Source: SIG350 sp964520895 (GTDB taxonomy: Bacteria > Bacillota > Clostridia > TANB77 > SIG350). From it: DNA of 22,253 bases. Under the pieces are notes generated by a model that made no database searches, was not told the origin of the DNA, and saw only the letters and a program-made list of their open reading frames with translations. The translations under genes were made by a program, and so were the position numbers. Below are positions 7,668-15,242 of this stretch, in pieces (the first letter of the stretch is position 1; every line of letters starts with the position of its first letter). The stretch is from positions 1-22,253 of the forward strand of contig CAZFOR010000014.1 in the NCBI GenBank assembly GCA_964520895.1. Reading direction: 5' to 3'.

Positions 7668-8771
7668 ATGGGAATAATAAAAAAGATTGACAAGGTGTTT
7701 TTAATTAGTTTAATACTTGCAATAATATCATGTTTTTTTGTACCAATCAGTAAACAATATTTGAGTTATTTTGATTTTAAAACATTAATAACCTTGTTTT
7801 TAATGATGACAATTATAGGTGGATTTAGAAATATTAAGTTATTTGAAATATTGTCAGATAGAATTGTAAGAAGATTTGAAAATACAAAAGTTATTATCAT
7901 ATTCCTTGTTATGATAACATTTGTAGGAGATATGATTTTAGCAAATGATATGAGCTTAATCACTTTTATACCATTAACCTTTGCAATATTTAAAGGTACT
8001 AAGCAAGAGAGATATGTAATTTTTACTGTAATAATGCAAGTAATAGCAGCTGATTTAGGAGGTATGATAACTCCTTTTGGAAATCCGCAAAACTTATATG
8101 CATATTCTAGATATAATTTAATGCCAATAGAATTCTTTGAGATAATGATAATTCCATTTAGTATAGCATTAGTTCTTCTTGTAATAATAATATCATGTAT
8201 TCCAAAAGAAAAAATGATATTAGAAAAACCAAAAGAAACGAAAATAGATAAAATTAGATCTACTATATACATAGTTCTTTTTATAAGTGTTGTATTAATG
8301 ATATTTAGAATAATACCAATTTGGATAGAGTTTTTAATTATAATGCCAATAATGTTAATAACAGATAAAAAAGCGTTCTTAAAAGTTGATTATATATTAT
8401 TACTAACATTTAGTATGTTTTTTATTTTTTCTGGTAATATTGCTAGATTAGATGTAGTAAATTCATTTATAACAAATTTTTTTGTTGGTAATGAATTAGA
8501 AATAGGAATAGGAATATGTCAATTTATGAGTAATGTGCCAACGACAATATTACTTTCAAATTTTACTCAAAATTACAGTGCACTTTTAATAGCTGTAAAT
8601 ATAGGAAGTTTAGGTACTCTTGTTGCATCAATGGCTAGTTTAATAGCATATAGAATGTTTACAGCTGAGTTTAAAAATAAATCAATGAAATACCTTAAGA
8701 TATTTACAATAACGAATGTGGTGTTTTTAATAGTGCTATATGTATGTATGAAAATTTTACATCTAGGATAG
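7668..8771 (+). CDS. ArsB/NhaD/SLC13-type (ion transporter superfamily) permease
   Basis: A 367-residue integral membrane protein with about ten hydrophobic segments. The diagnostic block is LGGMITPFGNPQNLYAY near residues 130-145, the re-entrant-loop motif shared by ArsB, NhaD and citrate/dicarboxylate carriers (typically GG--TPIGNPQN). A second half-repeat near the C-terminus (MSNVPTTILLSNF, then NIGSLGTLVASMASLIAYR) matches the inverted repeat of this fold. NDMSLITFIPL near 85-95 is the matching loop in the first half. It probably moves an inorganic or organic anion coupled to ions; the substrate cannot be told from sequence. It is slightly shorter than ArsB (about 430). ATG 7668 follows an AGGTAGG site, downstream of the DUF362 gene. 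Confidence 0.8.
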   Translation: MGIIKKIDKVFLISLILAIISCFFVPISKQYLSYFDFKTLITLFLMMTIIGGFRNIKLFEILSDRIVRRFENTKVIIIFLVMITFVGDMILANDMSLITFIPLTFAIFKGTKQERYVIFTVIMQVIAADLGGMITPFGNPQNLYAYSRYNLMPIEFFEIMIIPFSIALVLLVIIISCIPKEKMILEKPKETKIDKIRSTIYIVLFISVVLMIFRIIPIWIEFLIIMPIMLITDKKAFLKVDYILLLTFSMFFIFSGNIARLDVVNSFITNFFVGNELEIGIGICQFMSNVPTTILLSNFTQNYSALLIAVNIGSLGTLVASMASLIAYRMFTAEFKNKSMKYLKIFTITNVVFLIVLYVCMKILHLG

Positions 8772-8971
8772 TATGATACGTTAAAGTCGAATAAAAAGTG
8801 AAGTAATATTTGAATAACATAAGAAAGTTTTATAAATGGTAATATTGTTATAGGCTATGTTATAGCATATATAGATAATGAATATATTACTTTTAAATTA
8901 TTAAATAAACAGTACAAATATATGTATGAGAAGATTATATATATTTATGTAATATAATATATATAGAATTA
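8772..8971. other. Spacer with a possible ORF relic
   Basis: No intact gene is seen. From about 8827 to 8958 a plus frame stays open and would read NGNIVIGYVIAYIDNEYITF and onward to MYEKIIYIYVI, but it has no start codon or ribosome site. It may be the remnant of a lost gene or chance in AT-rich DNA. A short near-palindrome, GCTAT-GTT-ATAGC, lies near 8853-8866. Confidence 0.3.
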
Positions 8972-9014
8972 AATCCAAGGTATTAAATCAAAATTAATAT
9001 CTTGGATTATTTTA
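8972..9014 (+). terminator. Rho-independent terminator of the DUF362-permease unit
   Basis: A 15-bp stem with one G-U pair (8972-8986 with 8994-9008), a 7-base loop and a T-rich tail. It lies about 200 bp after the permease stop and just before the sigma-factor promoter. Confidence 0.75.
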
Positions 9015-9049
9015 TATTATAAAAGTACAACTTTTTTGATTTTTAATTG

Positions 9050-9055
9050 TATAAT
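9050..9055 (+). promoter_or_regulatory. -10 element of the sigma-factor operon
   Basis: A perfect TATAAT lies 39 bp before the TTG start. The hexamer 17 bp upstream (ACAACT) is a poor -35, so the promoter may need an activator or be read by an alternative sigma factor. Confidence 0.45.
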
Positions 9056-9093
9056 ATGTGTAGTAAATAAATATTAAAAAAGGAGGTAATGAG

Positions 9094-9654
9094 TTGGAGA
9101 TAAATAAAACAGACAAACAGCTGTATCAAGAATATTTGAATAACAATATGGATGCATTTAAAGAATTAGTTTTAAGGCATAAGAATAATATAATCTATTT
9201 TATATCAAGATATACTAAAAATATAGATGTTGCAGAAGATATTTCGCAAGATGTATTTATATATTTATTATTAAATAAAAACACATATAATCAAAAATTT
9301 TCTTTGAAAACATATTTATATACAATTGCTAAAACAAGAGCGATAAATTATTTGAAAAAGGAAAGAAAAGTTATTAATATACAGGAATACGACAGCTTAT
9401 ATATCGAAGATAAAGAATTAGAAGATATTGTGTTTAAAAAAGATGAGCAAAAGTATTTAAGGAATGTAATAAATAAAATGAAACTTGATTATCAGACAGT
9501 GATTTATTTAGCTGATTTTGAGAAGTTATCATATAAAGAAATATCAAAGGTTATGAATAAAACAAATGGACAGATAAAAACATTGATATATAATGCAAGA
9601 CAGAAGTTAAAAGAATTATTAGAAAAGGAGGGATTTGTATATGAAAAGCAATGA
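9094..9654 (+). CDS. ECF-like RNA polymerase sigma factor
   Basis: This 186-residue protein has the two domains of extracytoplasmic-function sigma factors. Region 2 (YQEYLNNNMDAFKELVLRHK through AEDISQDVFIYLLLNK and LYTIAKTRAINYLKKERK, about 9-91) binds the -10 element and core polymerase. Region 4 (YQTVIYLADFEKLSYKEISKVMN to IKTLIYNARQKLKELLEK, about 132-181) is a helix-turn-helix for the -35. The start must be TTG 9094: AGGAGGT at 9081-9087 is spaced for it, and the nearer ATG at 9089 is out of frame and stops after four codons. The stop overlaps the next gene by 14 bp, which points to translational coupling with a regulator of its activity. Confidence 0.9.
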   Translation: MEINKTDKQLYQEYLNNNMDAFKELVLRHKNNIIYFISRYTKNIDVAEDISQDVFIYLLLNKNTYNQKFSLKTYLYTIAKTRAINYLKKERKVINIQEYDSLYIEDKELEDIVFKKDEQKYLRNVINKMKLDYQTVIYLADFEKLSYKEISKVMNKTNGQIKTLIYNARQKLKELLEKEGFVYEKQ

Positions 9655-10729
9655 GGAGTATCTGAAAGAGATTTTTGAAAAGTATAATAGCATTAAGACA
9701 ACAAGAGATAAATCATCATTTTATAAAGATAAAATAAATAAAGGCATACAAAATAAATTACTAAAAACAGCAGCTGTAGCTATACTTTGCTTAACTTCTA
9801 CAATAGGAATAGTATATGCTGGTATACAGACATATAATAAAATATGGAAAGAACCACAAAGATACAAACTTTCTGAGGAAAGAGAGATAACTAGCCAAGA
9901 TATCGAAAAATCTTTAACTAAAGATGAGGCGATTAAAATAGCACAAAATATTACAAATAGTTTAGGAAAAACTTTTGGTAATGTAATAAGGGCAGAATTA
10001 ATTAAAAACATATCAATGAATAAAATGGATTGGTATATTGGGACAGATAATAATATAAGTATAAGTATAAATTCTGAAACAGGAAAATTACATTCTATAT
10101 CAGATTGGGGAATAGATGATACTAAAATACCGTCAACAGTAACTAGAAAAGAAGCGGAAAGTATTGCAAAAGAAATATATTTACAATTAGGATATATAGA
10201 AAGTGAATATGAATTAGCTGAATTATTACAAAATTCGATATCAGATAATACAAATTTATGGAGAGCTGATTTTACAAAAAAATATGGTGATGTATATAAT
10301 TATTATCAAAATATAAGAATAACTTTTATACCGGAAGTTAAACAACTAACAATACTAACAATATTTGATTATGATTATGAAGATAATCCAATTGTAATAT
10401 CAAAAGAACAAGCAATTGATATTGCAAAAGACAAAGCGTTACAATTGGGGAAAGTTGAAGAAAAAATTAAGAGTGTTAAAACTACTTTATCTATTGAGAA
10501 AATGAATGCATTTATTTATTCTATTCAAAAATATAATCAAGAAGTTAGTGAAAGACCTAATAATACTAACACACAAAGTACAGATGATGTTATAAGATAT
10601 AGAACAGAAGATATTGTAAGAAAAGTGTGGGTAGTAGAAATAGAATATTATAGTGACTTTGCAGATGTAGATAAATATTATGTTGATGTAACAACAGGTG
10701 AAATTATAGGTGGAGATTCAACAGGATAA
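9641..10729 (+). CDS. Probable membrane anti-sigma factor with PepSY-like repeats
   Basis: The 362-residue protein has a short cytoplasmic N-terminus (about 1-39, MKSNEEYLKEIFEKYNSIKT), one membrane segment (about 40-62, LLKTAAVAILCLTSTIGIVYA) and a large extracytoplasmic part. That part has repeated PepSY/YcdB-like modules: TKDEAIKIAQNITNSLGK, TRKEAESIAKEIYLQLG and SKEQAIDIAKDKALQLGK, each followed by beta-rich sequence, ending in DKYYVDVTTGEIIGG. The layout, the 14-bp overlap with the sigma gene and the shared operon suggest that it holds the sigma factor at the membrane and senses an external signal. I see no zinc-binding anti-sigma motif (HxxxCxxC), so the sequestering mechanism is unproven. 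ATG 9641 follows AAGGAGGG. The operon ends at a strong terminator. Confidence 0.75.
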   Translation: MKSNEEYLKEIFEKYNSIKTTRDKSSFYKDKINKGIQNKLLKTAAVAILCLTSTIGIVYAGIQTYNKIWKEPQRYKLSEEREITSQDIEKSLTKDEAIKIAQNITNSLGKTFGNVIRAELIKNISMNKMDWYIGTDNNISISINSETGKLHSISDWGIDDTKIPSTVTRKEAESIAKEIYLQLGYIESEYELAELLQNSISDNTNLWRADFTKKYGDVYNYYQNIRITFIPEVKQLTILTIFDYDYEDNPIVISKEQAIDIAKDKALQLGKVEEKIKSVKTTLSIEKMNAFIYSIQKYNQEVSERPNNTNTQSTDDVIRYRTEDIVRKVWVVEIEYYSDFADVDKYYVDVTTGEIIGGDSTG

Positions 10730-10739
10730 AATAAACTAA

Positions 10740-10785
10740 AAATTCCATTCATAAAGGTTTAATTATGAATGGAATTTATTTTTTT
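10740..10785. terminator. Strong bidirectional terminator, anti-sigma gene versus mutS2
   Basis: A perfect 15-bp stem (10740-10754 with 10763-10777) with an 8-base loop. A T-run follows on the plus strand and another on the minus strand. It ends the sigma operon and, on the other strand, directly follows the original mutS2 stop at 10787-10789. Confidence 0.88.
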
Positions 10786-10786
10786 A

Positions 10787-10900
10787 CTATTTTAATTCTA
10801 CGATTGTTACTCCAGTTTGACCTTCAGAATAATTACCTAATCTAAAAGAAGATACATGTTTATTTGTCTTTAAATACTTGTGAATACCATCTTTTAATTT
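10787..10900 (-). pseudogene. mutS2: Out-of-frame C-terminal remnant of MutS2 Smr domain
   Basis: Continuing mutS2 after removing one base near 10910 gives GTGKLKDGIHKYLKTNKHV, then SSFRLGNYSEGQTGVTIVEL and a stop at 10787-10789. That is a textbook Smr-domain ending. These 38 codons are therefore the natural end of MutS2, now out of frame. Confidence 0.88.
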
Positions 10901-13166
10901 ACCAGTACCGTTTACCATGTATTATTGTAATCATTCCTATTTTGGATAAATATGCGTCATCTAGATACTTATCTATTTCATATATAGCCTCATCAATAGT
11001 TTTTCCAATTACATTAATAGATGAATTAATATTTTTTGATTTGTTTTCAATATCAAATTTAATTATATTTTTCTTTTTTTCTTGTTGTTTGTTAGGTTCC
11101 ATAATTTTTATTTTATCAGCAGATAAAGTAGTTTTTATAACACCTATTTGTACTAATATATTATTTTCATCATTAATATTAAGAACTGAAGCCATTTTAT
11201 CAAGTGAAGGGATATATACAAGTTGTCCAACAGATAAATCATCAATTGTAGTATTTAATTTTGCATTTAAATCTTTAGATTTTTTTGTTTGAGATAATTT
11301 ATCAATTTTCTTATTAAGCTTTTCGTTAATACTAGTTTTACTGTTTTGTATTTGAATAGTATCTTTTTTCTTTAATTCATAAATATCGCTAATTATTTTA
11401 TTTATTTCTTGCTTAGCGTCAAGTACCATTGATTTAGCTTCATTAGTTGCATGTTGTAAAATATTATCTTTTTGTGTTATCAGTTTTTCTTTTTCCTTTT
11501 CAATTTGCTCTCTTTCTAAACGTATTTTAGAATATTCACTTTGAGTATTTTTCTTTAATTTTTCGATTTCATCTTTTTCTTTATTTAATTTAGCAAGTAT
11601 TTCTTCAAAATCAACATTGTTTTTAGCAATATATTTACTAGAAGTTTCTATTATATCTTTATCTAATCCCAATTTTTGAGATATAGCAAAAGCATTACTT
11701 TTACCAGGTATACCAATAATTAATTTGTATGTTGGTTTTAAAGTTTTTAAATCAAACTGTGTACATGCATTTAATATATTAGGTTTAGACATAGCATATG
11801 TTTTAAGTTCGCTATAATGTGTTGTACATAATGTAATTGAGTTTTTAGTATTAAGATATTCTAATATACCAATTGCAAGTGCAGCACCTTCTACTGGGTC
11901 AGTTCCAGAACCTAATTCATCGATTATTATTAATGAATTATCTTTAACTTTATTTGTAATATCAATAATATTTGTCATATGTGAAGAAAAAGTACTTAGA
12001 TTTTGTTCAATACTTTGTTCATCACCTATATCTGTAAAAATATTATTAAAGACAGATATATTAGAACCTGATCTAGCAGGTATATGCATACCATATTGTG
12101 TCATTAAAGTAAGAAGTCCTATAATTTTTAATGTTACAGTTTTTCCACCTGTATTTGGACCTGTTATAATCATACAATTATATTTATTATTTATTTCAAC
12201 ATTAATTGGTACAACAGTTTCTTTTGGTATTAAAGGATGTCTTGCATCAATTAAATTAATATATTTCTCATTATTTAATATAGGTTCATACATATTATTA
12301 TCTAAACTATATTTAGATTTAGCTTGCATAAAATCAAGTATTCCTAATATATTTAAATTGTTTGATATATTATCAGAAATTTTTTGTATTTCTAATGTAT
12401 ATTCATAACATATTTTTTCAATTTCAATAGTTTCATCATTTTTCAATTTAGAAATATTATTATTCATTTCAACTATATTATTAGGCTCAATAAATAGGGT
12501 GGAGCCAGATGCAGAAGTATCATGAACTATACCAGATATATTTGATTTATATTCTTGTTTTACAGGAATTACAAATCTATTATTTCTAATAGTTATAACA
12601 GTATCTTGTAAATACTTTAAATAAGTAGGTGATGAAACATAATTTTGAAGAGTATCTTTTACTTTGTTTTCAAGCTGCAAAATACTTTTTCGTATATTAT
12701 ATAGCTCTGTACTAGCTTTATCATTTATAGTTTGTTCATCATAGATATTATCTAAAATTAGATTTTCAATTCTAGAATTTGAATATATATTTTCAAAGTA
12801 TCTAATAATTAAATCAAACTCTTCTAAGTTAAGAGTAGGGGAGCTAGATATGTATTGCTTTATTTCACGAGAAACTTTAAGTACATGTGCAATATCTAAC
12901 AATTCTTTAAAATTAAGTATTCCATCAATATTTGCTTTTTTCAAGCATGGTTTTATATCATTAATTTCAGTGATAGGAATATTTCCTAATTTTAATATAA
13001 GGTCTTGTGTTTGTGTTACCATAGTTAATCTTTTTTGCACTTCATCAATATTTGTAGAAATTTTTGTATCAAAACAGATTGCTCTACCTAAATAGGTACA
13101 GCAATACTGTGATAATCTATCAATTATTTTATTAAATTCTAATGTGCTTAGTACTTTACTATTCAT
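10899..13166 (-). CDS. mutS2: MutS2 (RqcU-type) ATPase, truncated by a frameshift in the Smr domain
   Basis: MutS2 is a MutS-related ATPase; family work links it to suppressing recombination and, in Bacillus, to splitting collided ribosomes. Visible parts are the core and clamp helices, Walker A (TGPNTGGKT, near residue 335), the TDIGDEQSIEQNLSTFSSHM block, Walker B (LIIIDELGSGTDPVEG, near 412), the signature CTTHYSELK, a long coiled coil (about 510-610), and the start of the C-terminal Smr nuclease domain. There the frame reads IIHGKRYW and stops, where the family has HGKGTG. One extra base near 10910 explains this, and the missing 38 codons are intact in another frame. If real, the Smr domain is lost. 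The start is ATG 13166, because the GTG at 13175 lies in its ribosome site. It follows pyk by 10 bp, so the two form an operon. Confidence 0.93.
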   Translation of the reverse strand: MNSKVLSTLEFNKIIDRLSQYCCTYLGRAICFDTKISTNIDEVQKRLTMVTQTQDLILKLGNIPITEINDIKPCLKKANIDGILNFKELLDIAHVLKVSREIKQYISSSPTLNLEEFDLIIRYFENIYSNSRIENLILDNIYDEQTINDKASTELYNIRKSILQLENKVKDTLQNYVSSPTYLKYLQDTVITIRNNRFVIPVKQEYKSNISGIVHDTSASGSTLFIEPNNIVEMNNNISKLKNDETIEIEKICYEYTLEIQKISDNISNNLNILGILDFMQAKSKYSLDNNMYEPILNNEKYINLIDARHPLIPKETVVPINVEINNKYNCMIITGPNTGGKTVTLKIIGLLTLMTQYGMHIPARSGSNISVFNNIFTDIGDEQSIEQNLSTFSSHMTNIIDITNKVKDNSLIIIDELGSGTDPVEGAALAIGILEYLNTKNSITLCTTHYSELKTYAMSKPNILNACTQFDLKTLKPTYKLIIGIPGKSNAFAISQKLGLDKDIIETSSKYIAKNNVDFEEILAKLNKEKDEIEKLKKNTQSEYSKIRLEREQIEKEKEKLITQKDNILQHATNEAKSMVLDAKQEINKIISDIYELKKKDTIQIQNSKTSINEKLNKKIDKLSQTKKSKDLNAKLNTTIDDLSVGQLVYIPSLDKMASVLNINDENNILVQIGVIKTTLSADKIKIMEPNKQQEKKKNIIKFDIENKSKNINSSINVIGKTIDEAIYEIDKYLDDAYLSKIGMITIIHGKRYW

Positions 13167-13176
13167 TATTTCCACC

Positions 13177-14607
13177 TTATATTCTAAGTATACCGCCTAA
13201 TACTTTATTTAATCTATATTTTTCTTCTTTTTCTGACGAGTCATTATATCCACCACTAATTACTACTAAATCACCTTTTTCTATTAATCCTAAATCTATA
13301 CATTTTTGTATTCCTACATCAACAGCATCATCTAATGAGTATATACCAGGAATATGTATAGGTGTAACTCCCCAAGATAAAGATAATTGATTATATGCTG
13401 TTTCATCAGGAGTTATAGCATATATAGGTATTTGAGGTCTAAATCTAGATAATATTCTAGCTGTTTCACCAGATAGGGTAAAGGCAAGTATTGCTTTTGT
13501 ATCTAAATGCATTGCAGTTAAGCATGATGCATAATTTATAATTTCTTTATCATTTTTACCTATTTCTTCAACTCTATGATTAAAATCATCCCAATATGGT
13601 ATTTTATTTTCAATAGCTAAACAAATATCAACCATTGTTGTAACACACTGGCAAGGGTGTTTACCAACAGCACTTTCACCAGATAGCATTATGCTACTAG
13701 TTCCATCATATATTGCATTTGCAACATCACTAACTTCTGCTCTTGTTGGTCTTGGGTTAGTAATCATTGATTCTAACATTTGTGTTGCAGTAATTACTGG
13801 TTTACCTGACATATAGCATTTTTTAATAAGTGATTTTTGTATAATAGGGATTTGTTCCATTGGCATTTCAACACCTAAATCACCACGAGCTACCATTATA
13901 CCATCAGCTATTTTTAATATTTCATCAAAATTATCTAAACCTTCTTTATTTTCAATTTTAGCTATAACTTTAATATGTGTAGCATTATGTTCTTGTAATA
14001 TGTTTTTTATTTGAAGTATATCATCTGGTCTTCTAACAAAAGAAGCAGCAATAAAATCAAAGTTGTTTTCTATTCCAAATAATATATCATCAATATCTCT
14101 AGTTGTTAAGCTAGGTAAATGTAATCTTACGTTAGGAACATTTATACTTTTGTTATTTGAGATTATACCATCGTTTTGTATTTTACAATATATATCTTTA
14201 TCTTTTATATCTGTTACAGTAAGCTCAATTAACCCATCATCAAATAAAAGAGTATCACCAATATGTAAATCATTATATAATTCTTTATAGTTTACACTTG
14301 CTTTTGTATTATCACCAACAATATCTTGATTAACAATAACAAAAGTATCATTTTGTTTTAATTCACTTGGCTGATTAAAAAGTCCTAATCTGATTTCAGG
14401 ACCTTTTGTATCAAGCATTGTAGCTATTGGCATATTAAGTTCATTTCTTACTTGTTTTATCATATCTAATTTATGTTTATGTTCGTCATGTGTGCTATGT
14501 GAAAAATTAAATCTTGCAACATTCATTCCAGATAATACTAATTGTTTTAATACTTCAATATCATCATTTGCAGGACCTAATGTACATACTATTTTAGTTT
14601 TTCTCAA
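13177..14607 (-). CDS. pyk: Pyruvate kinase
   Basis: It catalyses the last step of glycolysis, phosphoenolpyruvate plus ADP to pyruvate plus ATP, in the cytoplasm. The 476-residue protein shows RKTKIVCTLGPA at the N-terminus, ATMLDTKGPEIR, the active-site Lys in VIAKIENKEGLDNFDEI, the metal-binding GIMVARGDLGVEMP, and the signature ATQMLESMITNPRPTRAEVSDVANAIYDG. It lacks the extra C-terminal PEP-utiliser domain seen in some Bacillota, so it is the basic type. I choose TTG 14607 as the start because GGAGGCG at 14614-14620 is correctly placed and the protein then begins MRKTKIV as in other pyruvate kinases; the ATG at 14622 overlaps the ribosome site. A consensus promoter lies just upstream; mutS2 follows in the same operon. 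Confidence 0.96.
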   Translation of the reverse strand: MRKTKIVCTLGPANDDIEVLKQLVLSGMNVARFNFSHSTHDEHKHKLDMIKQVRNELNMPIATMLDTKGPEIRLGLFNQPSELKQNDTFVIVNQDIVGDNTKASVNYKELYNDLHIGDTLLFDDGLIELTVTDIKDKDIYCKIQNDGIISNNKSINVPNVRLHLPSLTTRDIDDILFGIENNFDFIAASFVRRPDDILQIKNILQEHNATHIKVIAKIENKEGLDNFDEILKIADGIMVARGDLGVEMPMEQIPIIQKSLIKKCYMSGKPVITATQMLESMITNPRPTRAEVSDVANAIYDGTSSIMLSGESAVGKHPCQCVTTMVDICLAIENKIPYWDDFNHRVEEIGKNDKEIINYASCLTAMHLDTKAILAFTLSGETARILSRFRPQIPIYAITPDETAYNQLSLSWGVTPIHIPGIYSLDDAVDVGIQKCIDLGLIEKGDLVVISGGYNDSSEKEEKYRLNKVLGGILRI

Positions 14608-14645
14608 AATAATCGCCTCCATATATTTATTATTTTCCTACTAGA

Positions 14646-14674
14646 ATTCTATATCAAATATGCTAGTTTGTCAA
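14646..14674 (-). promoter_or_regulatory. Promoter of the pyk-mutS2 operon
   Basis: On the minus strand, TTGACA (14669-14674), a 17-bp spacer and TAGAAT (14646-14651). The start site is expected near 14639, about 32 bp before the TTG start. Confidence 0.8.
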
Positions 14675-14742
14675 TTTCTTTATTCAAATAAATGGTATAT
14701 ATTATTGATTTTTAAATTGTTTAGAAAAATTTACCAATAGTA

Positions 14743-14771
14743 TTTACTTTTAATATTGCAAATGGTAAAAT
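14743..14771 (+). promoter_or_regulatory. Candidate promoter of small-peptide mRNA 1
   Basis: TTTACT (14743-14748), a 17-bp spacer and TAAAAT (14766-14771), conserved in both units. The inverted pair TTTACCA / TGGTAAA flanks it (14730-14736 and 14763-14769) and could be a regulator site or chance. Confidence 0.55.
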
Positions 14772-14787
14772 ATAACATATTAAATTC

Positions 14788-14803
14788 TTATACATTCGTA
14801 TAA
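14788..14803 (+). repeat. Leader hairpin, unit 1
   Basis: TTATAC and GTATAA around ATTC form a 6-bp hairpin in the expected 5' leader, near the predicted transcript start. The same hairpin is at 15147-15162 in unit 2. 5' stems commonly stabilise type I toxin mRNAs. Confidence 0.5.
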
Positions 14804-14861
14804 AATTTCCTAATCGATTTAAATTTCATATATTGCTAATCTTTTTTGAAGGGAGGTGATG

Positions 14862-14885
14862 CTATGAACAGGAACACCATGATTT
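14862..14885 (+). repeat. Direct repeat 1a, over the start codon of peptide 1
   Basis: The 24 bp at 14862-14885 match 14992-15015 at 20 positions. Because the distal copy is transcribed from the other strand, the antisense RNA carries its complement; two of the four differences become G-U pairs. Confidence 0.8.
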
Positions 14886-14932
14886 TGTTCCTTGTGCTAA
14901 TTGCACTACTAATTTTTTTCATCAAGTATTAG
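14864..14932 (+). CDS. 22-residue hydrophobic peptide 1, candidate type I toxin
   Basis: The ORF starts ATG 14864 behind GGGAGGTGAT, an almost full anti-Shine-Dalgarno match with 7-base spacing, and ends TAG at 14930-14932. The peptide begins MNRNTM, has an uninterrupted hydrophobic core and ends LLIFFIKY: a single membrane helix with a Lys near its end. It shares 16 of 22 residues with the second copy. Over codons 10-22 the two copies differ by seven synonymous changes and only one amino-acid change, so the peptide itself is under selection. It is too short for usual gene finders. Terminator, antisense promoter and start-region repeat place it in an Fst/par-like locus, where the peptide would damage the membrane when not silenced. 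Toxicity is inference; I recognise no exact family. Confidence 0.8.
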   Translation: MNRNTMILFLVLIALLIFFIKY

Positions 14933-14949
14933 TACATAGGAAAAACGTT

Positions 14950-14979
14950 AAAAAAGAGTGGCGGCTACCACTCTTTTTT
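14950..14979. terminator. Bidirectional terminator of unit 1
   Basis: A perfect stem of 12 bp (AAAAAAGAGTGG, 14950-14961, with CCACTCTTTTTT, 14968-14979) and loop CGGCTA. The A-run on one side and T-run on the other let it end both the peptide mRNA and the opposing antisense RNA. Confidence 0.88.
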
Positions 14980-14991
14980 ATTTGTTTTATT

Positions 14992-15015
14992 CTTTGAACA
15001 AAAACAGCATGATTT
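14992..15015 (+). repeat. Direct repeat 1b, beyond the terminator
   Basis: Imperfect copy (20 of 24) of the start region of peptide 1, located at the 5' end of the predicted antisense RNA. It has no role in coding. Confidence 0.8.
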
Positions 15016-15023
15016 ATGTATAT

Positions 15024-15052
15024 ATAATACTATTGTTATTTTAAATTGTCAA
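15024..15052 (-). promoter_or_regulatory. Promoter of antisense RNA 1
   Basis: On the minus strand, TTGACA (15047-15052), 17-bp spacer, TATTAT (15024-15029). It is closer to consensus than the peptide promoter, as expected for an antitoxin RNA made in excess. Confidence 0.82.
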
Positions 15053-15101
15053 TAGATTTTATATAAAAAGACAATTATAATAGAAAAATTTACCAATAGT
15101 A

Positions 15102-15130
15102 TTTACTTTTAATATTATAAATGGTAAAAT
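15102..15130 (+). promoter_or_regulatory. Candidate promoter of small-peptide mRNA 2
   Basis: TTTACT (15102-15107), 17-bp spacer, TAAAAT (15125-15130), identical hexamers and spacing to unit 1. Confidence 0.55.
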
Positions 15131-15146
15131 ATAACATATTAAATTC

Positions 15147-15162
15147 TTATACATTCGTATAA
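15147..15162 (+). repeat. Leader hairpin, unit 2
   Basis: Same 6-bp TTATAC-ATTC-GTATAA hairpin as unit 1, at the same distance from the peptide start. Confidence 0.5.
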
Positions 15163-15222
15163 ATTTTCCTAATCGATTTAAATTTCATATATTGCTAATC
15201 TTTTTTGAAGGGAGGTGATAGT

Positions 15223-15242
15223 ATGAACAAAAATTGTTTGTT
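15223..15242 (+). repeat. Direct repeat 2a, over the start codon of peptide 2
   Basis: These 20 bp match 15351-15370 at 18 positions, better than they match repeat 1b (14 of 20), so each start region resembles its own distal copy most. Confidence 0.8.

Larger units (their letters stand above)
14948..15017 (-). ncRNA. Predicted antisense antitoxin RNA 1
   Basis: An RNA of about 65-70 bases is predicted from the minus-strand promoter at 15024-15052, starting near 15017 and ending at the A/T hairpin 14950-14979. Its 5' end is complementary to repeat 1b and so can pair with the start region of peptide mRNA 1; its 3' hairpin is the exact complement of the mRNA terminator. This is the RNA II arrangement of par loci. 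End positions are estimates. Confidence 0.7.
14722..15080 (+). repeat. Tandem unit 1 of a duplicated type I toxin-antitoxin-like module
   Basis: The ~359-bp unit begins TAGAAAAATTTACCAATAG and recurs from 15081. It contains a plus-strand promoter, a 5' hairpin, a 22-codon ORF, a bidirectional terminator, a direct repeat of the ORF start and a minus-strand promoter, in that order. The upstream 140 bp are almost identical between units; differences concentrate at the ORF start, the terminator loop and the distal repeat. Confidence 0.85.

Noticed and set aside
9089..9103. ATG mini-ORF just before the sigma factor
   Set aside because: Four codons, too close to the ribosome site; the in-frame TTG at 9094 is spaced correctly.
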